A stretch of DNA of 52,687 nt from JBHHYR01 sp046757585 (GTDB lineage: Bacteria; Desulfobacterota; Binatia; HRBIN30). The translations under genes and the position numbers were made by a program. Below, piece after piece: positions 34,358 to 42,653 of the stretch; position 1 is the first letter of the stretch; each line of letters begins with the position of its first letter. The notes under the pieces are model-generated. The model saw only the letters and a list, made by a program, of their open reading frames with translations. It was not told the origin of the DNA and did not search any database. The stretch covers positions 1 through 52,687 of the forward strand of contig JBHHYR010000003.1 in the NCBI GenBank assembly GCA_046757585.1. Direction: 5' to 3'.

Positions 34358-35668
34358 TCAAGCACGCCGCACGGACCGGGTAGGTGTGCGCGATGGAGGC
34401 CGGCGCGCTCGGGGCCGTTCCTTCGGACACGCCAGGCCGATCTGCCGTGTGATGTCGAAGACGTGATAGATCTGCGGGTAGACGAGCGGCTTTCCACTGG
34501 TCATCAGAGCCGCGGCCACCTGACGCTCGGGGTCCGCCCAGGATATGATGTTGGTCAGTCCCAAGTGGCCGAAGGCGTACTGGGTGTCTGGGCCGTACGG
34601 ACTGAACCACTTGCCACCCAGCATGAACCCCATCCCGTATCGAAACGGCACACCCAGCGTGAAGTCGATCTCCAGGTACGAGTGCTCGGCGAGCGCGCGG
34701 CGCACTGTTCGTTGGTCGAAGATCCGCGTGCCGTCCAGTTCGCCACCGTTGAGCAGCAATTGGTAAAACCGGCTGAGTTCAGTTGCAGTCGCCACCAGGT
34801 TGCCCGACGGGATGACGGCGGTGAGAAAGCGTGCATCGTTCGACAGGGCTGCCGCCTCACGGAAGCCGAGGCCCAGCGCTCGCTCGAGGATTGTCGAGAA
34901 GGGTGGGAGGGGTGGTGGGCCCGTGAAGTAGTTCCGCGCGACTCGCGTGACGTCACGGCGCCGGACACCGTAGCTCATCCACCGAAAGCGCAGGGGGCGA
35001 CGAATTTCCTCATTGAGCACCACGCGGATGTTCTTGCCGGTGACGCGCCGCACCAGCTCTCCGAGCACAAACCCTCCCGTGATCGCGTGATAGGCCAGCT
35101 GGCGACCGGGTCGCGACGTGGGCTCCGCGGCGCACAAGCTGCGCACGATACCGTCGGGATCCTCCAGCCGGTCGAGGTCCATCAGGGCACGCGGCGGGTT
35201 GGGAATGCCGGCGCGATGCGTGAGGAGGTGCCGGATGGTGATCCACTGCTTCTTGTGAACACCGAACTCGGGAATATACTCGCACACCGGGTCATCCATC
35301 CGGATCAGATTCCGTTGGTCTAGCAGATGTACGATCATCGCTGTGACAGCCTTGGAGGCTGAAAAGATAGTGAACGGTGTGTCGGGTGTCGCAGGCACCC
35401 GCTCCGCGTCGGGGGCGTCGCTGGGTCCGTTGCCCGCTGCGTGACCAATGGCACGGTCGAGCACCACCTGCCCATGCCGGCGCACGCAGAGCTGGACGGC
35501 AGGGTGAATACCGCTCCGGTAGAGCCGCTCAACGGCGCGCCAGATCCGCTCCACACCGCCGGCGACGACACCCACCGTGCGCGGGGGAACCTCCCCACCC
35601 GGCCGGCCCGACGTGACAGAATCTAGCGCCGCCGGCACACGGCAGGTCGTGATGAAAGGTACACGCAC
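34358..35668 (-). CDS. Serine hydrolase of the class C beta-lactamase/esterase family
   Basis: A 436-residue protein. The family SxxK is in TIFSASKAVTAM and the Tyr motif is at LAYHAITGGFVLGEL, which matches the YxN position loosely. VHLLDQRNLIRMDDPVCEYI and TIRHLLTHRAGI are the usual landmarks of EstB/class C-type hydrolases, and FGHLGLTNIISWADP supplies the third motif as HLG. No clear signal peptide is seen: GTG 35668 gives an N-terminus that is not strongly hydrophobic, so the start may lie further in. The likely activity is hydrolysis of an ester or D-amino acid peptide. Confidence 0.86.
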   Translation of the reverse strand: MRVPFITTCRVPAALDSVTSGRPGGEVPPRTVGVVAGGVERIWRAVERLYRSGIHPAVQLCVRRHGQVVLDRAIGHAAGNGPSDAPDAERVPATPDTPFTIFSASKAVTAMIVHLLDQRNLIRMDDPVCEYIPEFGVHKKQWITIRHLLTHRAGIPNPPRALMDLDRLEDPDGIVRSLCAAEPTSRPGRQLAYHAITGGFVLGELVRRVTGKNIRVVLNEEIRRPLRFRWMSYGVRRRDVTRVARNYFTGPPPLPPFSTILERALGLGFREAAALSNDARFLTAVIPSGNLVATATELSRFYQLLLNGGELDGTRIFDQRTVRRALAEHSYLEIDFTLGVPFRYGMGFMLGGKWFSPYGPDTQYAFGHLGLTNIISWADPERQVAAALMTSGKPLVYPQIYHVFDITRQIGLACPKERPRARRPPSRTPTRSVRRA

Positions 35669-35811
35669 AGACGCCTCGTGATTGGATCACTGAGCAAAGC
35701 ATGCGCACTGGCCCCCATGCGAGCACGCGGTAGGGAGTGGTGGCACTGCCCCTGCGGGACGTACGCGTCCGTGCTCGCTTCGCATGGCCCCGCGCGTCGC
35801 GCCGCAGAGTG

Positions 35812-36084
35812 CTAGGCTCCTGACGAGGGCATCTCCGTCAGGAGCCGGTCGATGGCATGGACAGGGGCCGCCTCGCCGCGCATGAAATGCGCGATGGCGC
35901 CATACACCATTTGCTGCTGCTCGACCATGGACTTACCCGCGAAAGATTCGGCGCTCACACGGATCTCAAAGTGACCGGGACTGCCGGCCTCGACTGTCAC
36001 TCCAGCCCCCGGCAGGGCTGACCGGATGGCGCCACGCAACGCCTCGCACAGGTCGGCGGGGGAGCGCAGGCTTTCAGGTGTCAT
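35812..36084 (-). CDS. BolA/IbaG-family protein
   Basis: A 90-residue protein. The BolA core is visible as HFEIRVSAESFAGKSMVEQQ, then QMVYGAIAHFMRG and VHAIDRLLT at the end. BolA-type proteins form [2Fe-2S] complexes with monothiol glutaredoxins and affect envelope and stress responses. The invariant His before the C-terminal helix is present in VHAIDRL. AGGAG precedes ATG 36084. It stands alone between the serine hydrolase and TetR genes. Confidence 0.9.
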   Translation of the reverse strand: MTPESLRSPADLCEALRGAIRSALPGAGVTVEAGSPGHFEIRVSAESFAGKSMVEQQQMVYGAIAHFMRGEAAPVHAIDRLLTEMPSSGA

Positions 36085-36202
36085 GAGCTGCTCCTTTCTC
36101 TGCTGATAGAGCTTGGAAGCTGTCAGGCGCCAACATACAGCAAGCGCGGCAGCATACCAATCGGGCCGAGCGATCCCGTGGGGGGGAGCCCGCCGCGGTC
36201 AA

Positions 36203-36844
36203 TCAACCTTGGAACAGGAAGCGCGACACCATGTCGGAGGCCGCCTCGACGGCCGGCTCGATTCGGGCCCCCGCGGTCCCGAGCATGAGACGTGACGCCG
36301 TCCACTCAATCGAGGTGTAGACGATGAAGGCAGCCGTGGGTAAATCAGTCACGCGAAGCCGGCCGTCTCGCTTGAGCGCCTGGAAGAGCTCCACCATCGC
36401 CGAGCGAACGCGGTACTCGATGGCCTGCACGGCAGCGCGGAACTCGGTGTCCGTGAAGTAGCGCTCCCACAGGATGCGCTGCATGCCGGGATTGATCGTG
36501 CGGGTGTGAAACAGTGCACCGATGAGGTGGCGCACGCCGGCGCGAGGATCACCCCGCCGCCATGCATCGGGATCAAGGTTGTGCACCACGTAGTTGGCAA
36601 TCTCATTCACCGTGCCGTCGAGGAGCTCCAAGAGGATGGAGCGCTTGTCGTTGAAATAGCCGTAGAAAGTCCCAACGGCGATGTGTGCCCGGCGGGCAAT
36701 GTGCGCGGTGGTCGTCCGCTCGTATCCCCGTCGTTCGAAGCAGGCGACCGCGGCGTCCAAGATCTTCTGCCGCGTCCGCCGGCTCCGCTCCTGCTGCGGC
36801 CTGCGCAGACAGCCCCGCGGCTTCATTTTCGGCCGACGTTCCAT
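36203..36844 (-). CDS. TetR/AcrR-family transcriptional regulator
   Basis: A 213-residue regulator. The N-terminal HTH is typical: RRTRQKILDAAVACFERRGY, TTTAHIARRAHIAVGTFYGY, FNDKRSILLELLDGT. The C-terminal ligand-binding half begins about residue 75 and resembles the group with MQRILWERYFTD. ATG 36844 is chosen because the residues encoded upstream of it look non-coding. It diverges from the diiron and SDR genes and probably controls them, perhaps in response to an acyl or hydrophobic ligand. Confidence 0.92.
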   Translation of the reverse strand: MERRPKMKPRGCLRRPQQERSRRTRQKILDAAVACFERRGYERTTTAHIARRAHIAVGTFYGYFNDKRSILLELLDGTVNEIANYVVHNLDPDAWRRGDPRAGVRHLIGALFHTRTINPGMQRILWERYFTDTEFRAAVQAIEYRVRSAMVELFQALKRDGRLRVTDLPTAAFIVYTSIEWTASRLMLGTAGARIEPAVEAASDMVSRFLFQG

Positions 36845-36908
36845 GATCGCGAGCGTACCACACGCAGCGGCACCACGACAAAAAAGTGAATTCGACGTCA
36901 AGTTCTTG

Positions 36909-36937
36909 TTGACTCCAGGGCTGCCTGCGTCTACGGT
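36909..36937 (+). promoter_or_regulatory. Candidate sigma-70 promoter for the diiron gene
   Basis: TTGACT (36909-36914) and TACGGT (36932-36937) are separated by 17 bases in the spacer between the divergent TetR and diiron genes. The -35 matches consensus at five of six positions and the -10 at three of six. GTAG-GT-CTAC at 36936-36945, overlapping the -10, is a short inverted repeat where a repressor could bind; its arms are only four bases. Confidence 0.4.
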
Positions 36938-36996
36938 AGGTCTACGACCAAGTCTAGCTTGTCCGGGGCGGTTCCCGAGCAAGAGGAGCGCACGAT

Positions 36997-38025
36997 ATGG
37001 CGGCAGCAGCGGTTCGCCCGAACGGGCATCACGCCGAGCAGGTGGAGGCGGAGCTTGAGACCATCCTCACGTCTTTCGACACCAATTACGCCTGGAACTA
37101 CGGCAGCGTCAAGGCAGGCCTGCGGGACCTCTACGAGAAGGCCAAACGGGAGCAGTGGAACGGGAGCGAACAGCTCGCGTGGAACACGCCCGTAGACCCG
37201 GAAGGTCCGGTCATCCCGGAATCTTACAATCCCCTTGAAGACTACGGGCCGTACAAGAAGTGTAATGAAAAAGAGGTCGCCCGGTTTCGCCATGCCACAA
37301 TTTCCTGGCAGCTGTCGCAGTTTATGCACGGCGAGCAAGGCGCCCTCATCGTCGCTTCGCAACTGGCAGGCGCCGTTCCCTGGATGGATGCGAAGCTCTA
37401 TGCCGCCACCCAAACCGTCGACGAGGCGCGGCACGTCGAAGTGTTCAGCCGCTATCTGCGCGAGAAGCTCGAATGGGAGTGGCCGATCAATCGGCACCTC
37501 AAGCAGTTGCTCAACACGGTCATTACGGACCACCGCTGGGACTTCAAGTACCTCGGCATGCAGATCCTCGTCGAAGGCCTAGCCATGGCCGCGTTCGCCA
37601 ACATGCACCAGCTCGCGTAAGAGCCCCTCGTGAAGAATCTCGTGCACTACGTCATGAAGGACGAGTCGCGCCATGTGGCCTTTGGAGTGATTTCGCTCAA
37701 GGACTACTACCTGGACATGCCGGAGGGGGAACGTCGTGACCGCGAGGATTTCGTGATCGAGGCCTGCCAGCTCATGCGCGATCGCTTGCTGGCGGAAGAG
37801 GTCTCGCGCTACATGGGTTTCGACGTGAACGAAGTACGGCAGATCGTGCTGGCGTCTCCGGTCATGAAGATGTTTCGGCAGGCGCTGTTCGCCCGGATCG
37901 TGCCGAACATCAAGCGCCTCGGCTTGCTCACACCGCACGTCCGCCGGGCGTTCGAGGCCCTCGAGATCATCCAGTTTGAGGACGCGGATCCCGAAGTCCA
38001 GGATCGAGCAATCGGACTCGGATAG
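36997..38025 (+). pseudogene. Ferritin-like diiron protein gene interrupted by one in-frame TAA
   Basis: One reading frame of 343 codons runs from ATG 36997 (MAAAAVRPNG) to the stop at 38025, but codon 208 (37618-37620) is TAA. Before it are 207 residues with the first ligand set: FMHGEQGAL, and VDEARHVEVF (Glu-x2-His). After it the frame resumes at once with EPLVKNLVHYVMKDESRHVA, carrying the second Glu-x2-His, and stays open for about 134 residues. The Glu of ILVEGLAMAAF lies before the break. Family members I recall read A-R/K-E-P-L here, so one base change could give TAA. As written, the short product lacks the second Glu-x2-His and should not bind the full diiron site. Sequencing error, recent nonsense mutation and readthrough are all possible. 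Confidence 0.85.
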
Positions 38026-38193
38026 TCCGCTCGCCTCCGCGTCCTCGCTCAGATAGCCGGTTCTGTACACCGTCGGGCTCCGGCCACCGAGCCTCGATTA
38101 CGGCGTTCCGCCGATTGACTCTGCCCACGCCCGCGACTACTCAAGACGCTCGCTGCCCGGCATCAAGTCGGGTGGAGCACGAGGAGGAACCTG

Positions 38194-39096
38194 ATGCCTT
38201 TGCTTGCTGGGAAGGTCGCCGTGGTCACCGGCGGAGGCCGTGGCCTCGGGCGGGAAGAAGCACTGGCGCTCGCTGCGGAAGGCGCACGCGTCGTTGTCAA
38301 CGATATCGGCACCTCGGTGCATGGGGAAGGGGTGGACCAGACGCCAGCGGTCGCGGTGGTGCGGGACATCAGAGCCGCGGGCGGCGAGGCCGTGGCCAAT
38401 TACGAGGACGTCGCGAACTGGGACGGCGCCGAGCGCACGATCGAGCAGGCGTATGATACCTACGGCAGGCTCGACATTCTGGTGAACAACGCGGGCGTGC
38501 TGCGCGACCGGATGAGCTTCAACATGTCGGAAGAAGAGTTCGACCTCGTCCTACGCGTGCACTGCAAGGGTCACTTCGCCATGACCCGGCACGCCTGCGC
38601 GCGCTGGCGCCAGCGGGCCAAGCAAGGCGGGCAGACCCCGGGACGGGTGATCAACACCGCGTCGGAAGCGGGACTCATGGGCTCGGCTGGCAACGCCAAC
38701 TACGCCATGGCAAAAGCGGCCATCGCGGCGCTCACCATTAGCATCGCGCGCGAGATGGGCAAGTACGGTGTCACGGCAAACTTCATCGCGCCGCGCGCGC
38801 GCACGCGCATGACCGAGACGATGGCCAACCGCGACCTCTTCGCGAAACCGGAGAGCGGCTTCGATGTCTTCGCGCCCAAGTGGCCAGCGCAGGTCGTCGT
38901 GTTCCTGGCAAGCGACCAGGCCGCCGATATCAGCGGCCAAGGCTTCGTTGTCTGGGGAGGGGAGGTCGCACTCGTGAAGGGGTGGCATCAGGTTAGTCAG
39001 ATCAGTAAGCCCGGTGCTCCGTTCACGGCGCAGGAACTGATCGCCCGCAAGGACGAGCTGTTCGGGAACCTGGCGCGCCAGCCGACCTCCCTGTAA
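38194..39096 (+). CDS. SDR oxidoreductase, similar to the MFE-2-type hydroxyacyl-CoA dehydrogenase domain
   Basis: A 300-residue SDR. Motifs: VVTGGGRGLG, an Asp-containing second strand (VVVNDIG) that favours NAD, LVNNAGVLRD, NTASEAGLMG and YAMAK. The long insert after the second strand (VHGEGVDQTP, then DIRAAGGEAVANYEDVA) is the pattern of the 3-hydroxyacyl-CoA dehydrogenase domain of peroxisomal MFE-2 proteins, so a beta-oxidation-type step is likely. The start is strongly supported by GAGGAGGAA before ATG 38194. It follows the broken diiron gene by 168 bases on the same strand and may share its TetR control. Confidence 0.9.
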   Translation: MPLLAGKVAVVTGGGRGLGREEALALAAEGARVVVNDIGTSVHGEGVDQTPAVAVVRDIRAAGGEAVANYEDVANWDGAERTIEQAYDTYGRLDILVNNAGVLRDRMSFNMSEEEFDLVLRVHCKGHFAMTRHACARWRQRAKQGGQTPGRVINTASEAGLMGSAGNANYAMAKAAIAALTISIAREMGKYGVTANFIAPRARTRMTETMANRDLFAKPESGFDVFAPKWPAQVVVFLASDQAADISGQGFVVWGGEVALVKGWHQVSQISKPGAPFTAQELIARKDELFGNLARQPTSL

Positions 39097-39134
39097 GCCC
39101 GCGGACGCAGCCTCGGTACGGCTCCGAAAGCGGG

Positions 39135-40019
39135 ATGGTTGACTCGGCGCAACCTTGCTATGATCTGCCCGTGAGGCCGGAGGCGAGACCAAGCGTTTCA
39201 ATCGTCATTCCATGTTACAATGAACAGCTGAACCTCCAGCGCGGCTGCCTCACGCATGTTGCCGCCTACGCCGCACGAGCTGACGATATTCGCGAGGTGC
39301 TCGTCGTCGATGACGGGTCGACCGACGCGAGCCGCCGCTTGGTCACAACCCTTGCCCGGCAGCACGCGAAGCTGCGCCTGCTACCCGAGCCGCACCGCGG
39401 GAAAGCCGGCGCTGTCATTGCCGGAATCATGGCCGCCCAAGGCGCGTATGTGTTGTTCACCGACATGGATCAGGCGACGCCGATCGAAGAGTTCGAGAAG
39501 TTCCGGGCGTACCTGCAGCAGGGCTATGACATCGTCATCGGCTCCCGGCTGGGCCGGCGGGTCGGCGCACCGCTGGTGCGCCAGCTGATGGCAACTGGCT
39601 TCGCGCTGCTGCGACGCGTCATCCTCGATCTCGGACGCCTCGCTGACACGCAGTGTGGCTTCAAGAGTTTGAAGGCCGACGTGGCGCGCGGTCTCTGTGC
39701 ACAGCTGCGTGTGTTCGAACCGGGCCGGCAACACGCGCGTGGAGCAGCGGTGACCGCCGGTTTTGACGCTGAGCTCCTCTTTGTCGCACGACGGATGAAG
39801 GTGCAGATCGCCGAAGTTCCCGTCACCTGGCACTACGTCGGCACACACAGGGTCCATCCTCTGCGAGAGTCGTGGCGCGGGCTTACAGCGCTTCTGCTCA
39901 TCCGCTTGGCCGCACGCCGGGGTGCATACGAGCATGGCTCCATTCCATACGCTCCCCCCGAGGCCGCCGCTGGGGCTTCATCCGAACCGCAGCCTCGTTC
40001 TGCCGCCCGCTCGTCGTAG
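39135..40019 (+). CDS. Family 2 glycosyltransferase, polyprenyl-phosphate sugar synthase-like
   Basis: A 294-residue GT2 enzyme. SIVIPCYNEQLN opens the GT-A fold, VVDDGSTD and FTDMDQATP mark the nucleotide-sugar and metal site (the DxD equivalent), GSRLGRR and TQCGFKS follow, as in dolichyl-phosphate glucosyltransferases. FDAELLFVARR and VTWHYVG are the usual C-terminal landmarks. No membrane segment is seen. ATG 39135 and GTG 39171 are both possible starts. It converges with the second GT2 gene at 40034. It may supply a lipid-linked sugar for surface glycans. Confidence 0.88.
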   Translation: MVDSAQPCYDLPVRPEARPSVSIVIPCYNEQLNLQRGCLTHVAAYAARADDIREVLVVDDGSTDASRRLVTTLARQHAKLRLLPEPHRGKAGAVIAGIMAAQGAYVLFTDMDQATPIEEFEKFRAYLQQGYDIVIGSRLGRRVGAPLVRQLMATGFALLRRVILDLGRLADTQCGFKSLKADVARGLCAQLRVFEPGRQHARGAAVTAGFDAELLFVARRMKVQIAEVPVTWHYVGTHRVHPLRESWRGLTALLLIRLAARRGAYEHGSIPYAPPEAAAGASSEPQPRSAARSS

Positions 40020-40033
40020 CGCCTCGCCGACAC

Positions 40034-40729
40034 TCAGGCGCGGCCCACACGCAGGAAATCGTAGCGGGCAAGCAGGGTCACGATCTTGAGCGCCGCGCCG
40101 ATTGTGCCCCGCATGGTGCCCGAAATCTTCGACACGCCGACGCGCCGGCGGTAGGGCACTGGAACTTCCTGGTAGCGCAAATGGGCACGCGCTGCTTTGA
40201 TCTGCATCTCCACTGTCCAGCCGTAATCACGGTCAGACATGCCGATCGCATCGAGCGCGCTACGACGGATGGCTCGAAAGGGGCCGAGGTCGGTTGCGGG
40301 CAGACCGAAGCGGGCGCGCAACCACCGCGACGCCAGGGCATTCCCGACGCGCTGCGGCCGCGTCAACGCCCCCCGTTCCACCCCGCGCGCGCCCCGGGCC
40401 CCCACGACGAAGTCTGCCTGCCCGTCCGCAATGGGCCGCAGCAGCACCGGGAGCAGTGCGGGTTCGTCACTGCCGTCGGCATCGATGAACACCACGACGT
40501 CGGTATCGGCGGGGAGTTGTCGGATCCCAGCGAGGCAGGCGGATCCGTAACCGCGGCGCGGCTCGACGACCACCTGGGCCCCGGCCCGCCGCGCTGCCTC
40601 GCCGGTCCCATCCGTACTGCCGTTGTCAACGACGAAGACGCTCCGCACCGGTGGTCGTCGGACCGCGTGCACCACGTCCGCGACCGACCTGACCTCATTG
40701 AGCGCGGGGATGATGACGTCTACCCGCAT
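40034..40729 (-). CDS. Family 2 glycosyltransferase, short form
   Basis: A 231-residue GT2 enzyme. VDVIIPALNE, VVDNGSTDGT and VFIDADGSDEP (DxD region) give the catalytic core; ATDLGPFRAIRRSALD and YGWTVEMQIKAA are the acceptor-side motifs of the DPM-like group. ATG 40729 follows GGAGG at good spacing; the frame is open upstream to 41137 but that part overlaps the opposite gene and is not family-like. It differs from the neighbour at 39135 and is convergent with it. The last 40 residues (TIGAALKIVTLLARYDFL) are amphipathic and may touch the membrane. Confidence 0.88.
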   Translation of the reverse strand: MRVDVIIPALNEVRSVADVVHAVRRPPVRSVFVVDNGSTDGTGEAARRAGAQVVVEPRRGYGSACLAGIRQLPADTDVVVFIDADGSDEPALLPVLLRPIADGQADFVVGARGARGVERGALTRPQRVGNALASRWLRARFGLPATDLGPFRAIRRSALDAIGMSDRDYGWTVEMQIKAARAHLRYQEVPVPYRRRVGVSKISGTMRGTIGAALKIVTLLARYDFLRVGRA

Positions 40730-40892
40730 CGTTTTGCCTCCACGTTCGTGTGCTCCGTGCGCACCACCCGGAGCACGCCGCGCGCCGCAGCTGCGCTGCC
40801 CCGGGGTAGACTCCCACGGCCGATCGTGACAGACAGACGTAGGTTTGGGAAGATGCAGCATGTGACGCGTTCGTTGGCGTAAGGAGAAGTCG

Positions 40893-42443
40893 ATGCCCGA
40901 GTACGGTTTCTGGCATCTTGCGCAGAAGGACCCTGGCCGTCTGGCGGTCGTAGAGCCGAACGGCAACCCGCTGACGGCAGGTGAGCTGTTGGCCGCATCG
41001 AACCGTCTGGTCCACGGCTTGCGCCGCCTTGGGCTGAAACAAGGCGACTGCATCGCAACTGTACTGCCCAATGGGGCAGCGATGATCGAGCTGTACCTGG
41101 CGGCGGCCCAGGCCGGGCTGTACCTCACGCCGATCAACCATCACCTGACCGCTCCTGAGATCGCCTACATCCTGCAAGACTGCGAGGCGCACGCCTTCTT
41201 CGGCGGCGAACGCTTCGCGCAGGCTTGCCGTGACGCAGCGGCGGAGGCGGGCCTGGCCACGCGTGCGTGCTTCGCGGTCGGTCGCATTCCCGGCTTTCGA
41301 ACGTACACGGAGCTGACGTACCAGCAGCCCGATACACTCCCGGAGGACCGGGCCGCGGGCCAGGTGATGAACTACACCTCGGGCACCACCGGCCGGCCAA
41401 AGGGCGTGCGCCGCCCGCTGGTCCCCTATGATCCGGACGCCGTCTTTTCCACAATCGCCATGTTCCTGTCGATGTTCGGCGTTGCGCCAGGCGGAGACGG
41501 AGTCCACCTGACAGGCTCGCCGCTGTACCATACTGCCGTATTGATGTTTGCCGGTTCCTCGCTGCACTACGGGCATACCGTGGTCCTGATGGATAAATGG
41601 ACTCCGGAGAGCTCTCTCGCGCTCATCGACCAGTATCGGGTCACCACCACCCACATGGTCCCGACACAGTTTCATCGCCTGCTCGCACTGCCCGCGGAGG
41701 TCAAGAAGCGCTACGATACCTCATCCCTGCGGCACGTCATTCACGCTGCGGCGCCGTGCCCGATCGACGTGAAGCGACGCATGCTCCAGTGGTGGGGTCC
41801 GGTGATCTACGAATACTACGCCGCCAGCGAAGGGGGTGGCACGCTGGTCACGCCCGATGAATGGCTGCAGTATCCGGGTACCGTCGGCCGCGCCTGGCCC
41901 GGTTCTAAGATTCGGGTGCTCGACGATGCGGGCAGAGACTGCCCGGCTGGACGACCTGGCACCGTGTACATGGCGCTGGGCGCCGCCGACTTCGAGTATC
42001 ACAAGGACAAGGCGAAGACCGACGCGAACCGGCGCGAGGGGTTCTTCACCGTCGGCGACGTCGGCTACCTGAACGCGGACGGCTATCTCTTTCTGTGCGA
42101 TCGCAAGATCGACATGATCATCTCCGGCGGCGTCAACATCTATCCCAGCGAGGTGGAGTCGGTGCTCCTCACACATCCCAAGGTCGGGGACGTCGCCGTC
42201 TTCGGAGTGCCCAACGAAGATTGGGGCGAGGAGGTGAAGGCCGTCGTCGAACCGGCGCTCGGCGTTCGCCCCAGTTCGGAGCTGGCCGCGGAAATCCTCG
42301 CTTTCTGCGTGCAGCACACAGCCAAGTACAAGTGTCCCAAGTCGGTCGACTTCATCGAATCGATGCCGCGCGATCCCAACGGGAAGCTCTACAAGCGCAA
42401 GCTCCGTGATCCCTACTGGAAAGGACGGGAGCGGGCGATCTGA
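40893..42443 (+). CDS. Acyl-CoA synthetase (FadD-like)
   Basis: A 516-residue adenylate-forming ligase. Motifs: MNYTSGTTGRPKGV (A3), YYAASEGGG (A5), FFTVGDVGYLNADGYLFLCD (A7), IDMIISGGVNIYPSEVE (A8) and PRDPNGKLYKRKL with the A10 Lys. The layout is that of mycobacterial FadD-type ligases rather than of the ligase at 7528. TAAGGAGAA before ATG 40893 is a good ribosome site. It diverges from the GT2 gene at 40729. It activates a carboxylic acid of unknown chain length for beta-oxidation or lipid use. Confidence 0.92.
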   Translation: MPEYGFWHLAQKDPGRLAVVEPNGNPLTAGELLAASNRLVHGLRRLGLKQGDCIATVLPNGAAMIELYLAAAQAGLYLTPINHHLTAPEIAYILQDCEAHAFFGGERFAQACRDAAAEAGLATRACFAVGRIPGFRTYTELTYQQPDTLPEDRAAGQVMNYTSGTTGRPKGVRRPLVPYDPDAVFSTIAMFLSMFGVAPGGDGVHLTGSPLYHTAVLMFAGSSLHYGHTVVLMDKWTPESSLALIDQYRVTTTHMVPTQFHRLLALPAEVKKRYDTSSLRHVIHAAAPCPIDVKRRMLQWWGPVIYEYYAASEGGGTLVTPDEWLQYPGTVGRAWPGSKIRVLDDAGRDCPAGRPGTVYMALGAADFEYHKDKAKTDANRREGFFTVGDVGYLNADGYLFLCDRKIDMIISGGVNIYPSEVESVLLTHPKVGDVAVFGVPNEDWGEEVKAVVEPALGVRPSSELAAEILAFCVQHTAKYKCPKSVDFIESMPRDPNGKLYKRKLRDPYWKGRERAI

Positions 42444-42653
42444 TGCAGGGCGACCACGTCTGGAATTGAGGACGCGAGGTAGCTCCGCCCCCCAAGGCTC
42501 CAGCCACGCGCAGCCCGTCACCGCCTGCGCATCCCCCCGTCCCACGAGCACACCCGCCAGTCGCGTGGCGCGTCAGCCCAGCGCCGTGGCCCTTGCGTTC
42601 GACACAGGGGCTCGGGTAGGGTCTTATGGGTAAACGGGGGACGAGGGGTTAGG

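Noticed and set aside
37618..37620. Genome-wide recoding of TAA as a sense codon
   Set aside because: The acyl-CoA dehydrogenase ends with TAA at the expected family length, so TAA is a normal stop in this genome.
40730..41137. Upstream extension of the second GT2 gene
   Set aside because: It overlaps the acyl-CoA ligase start on the other strand; the ATG at 40729 has a strong ribosome site and begins just before the first GT2 strand.
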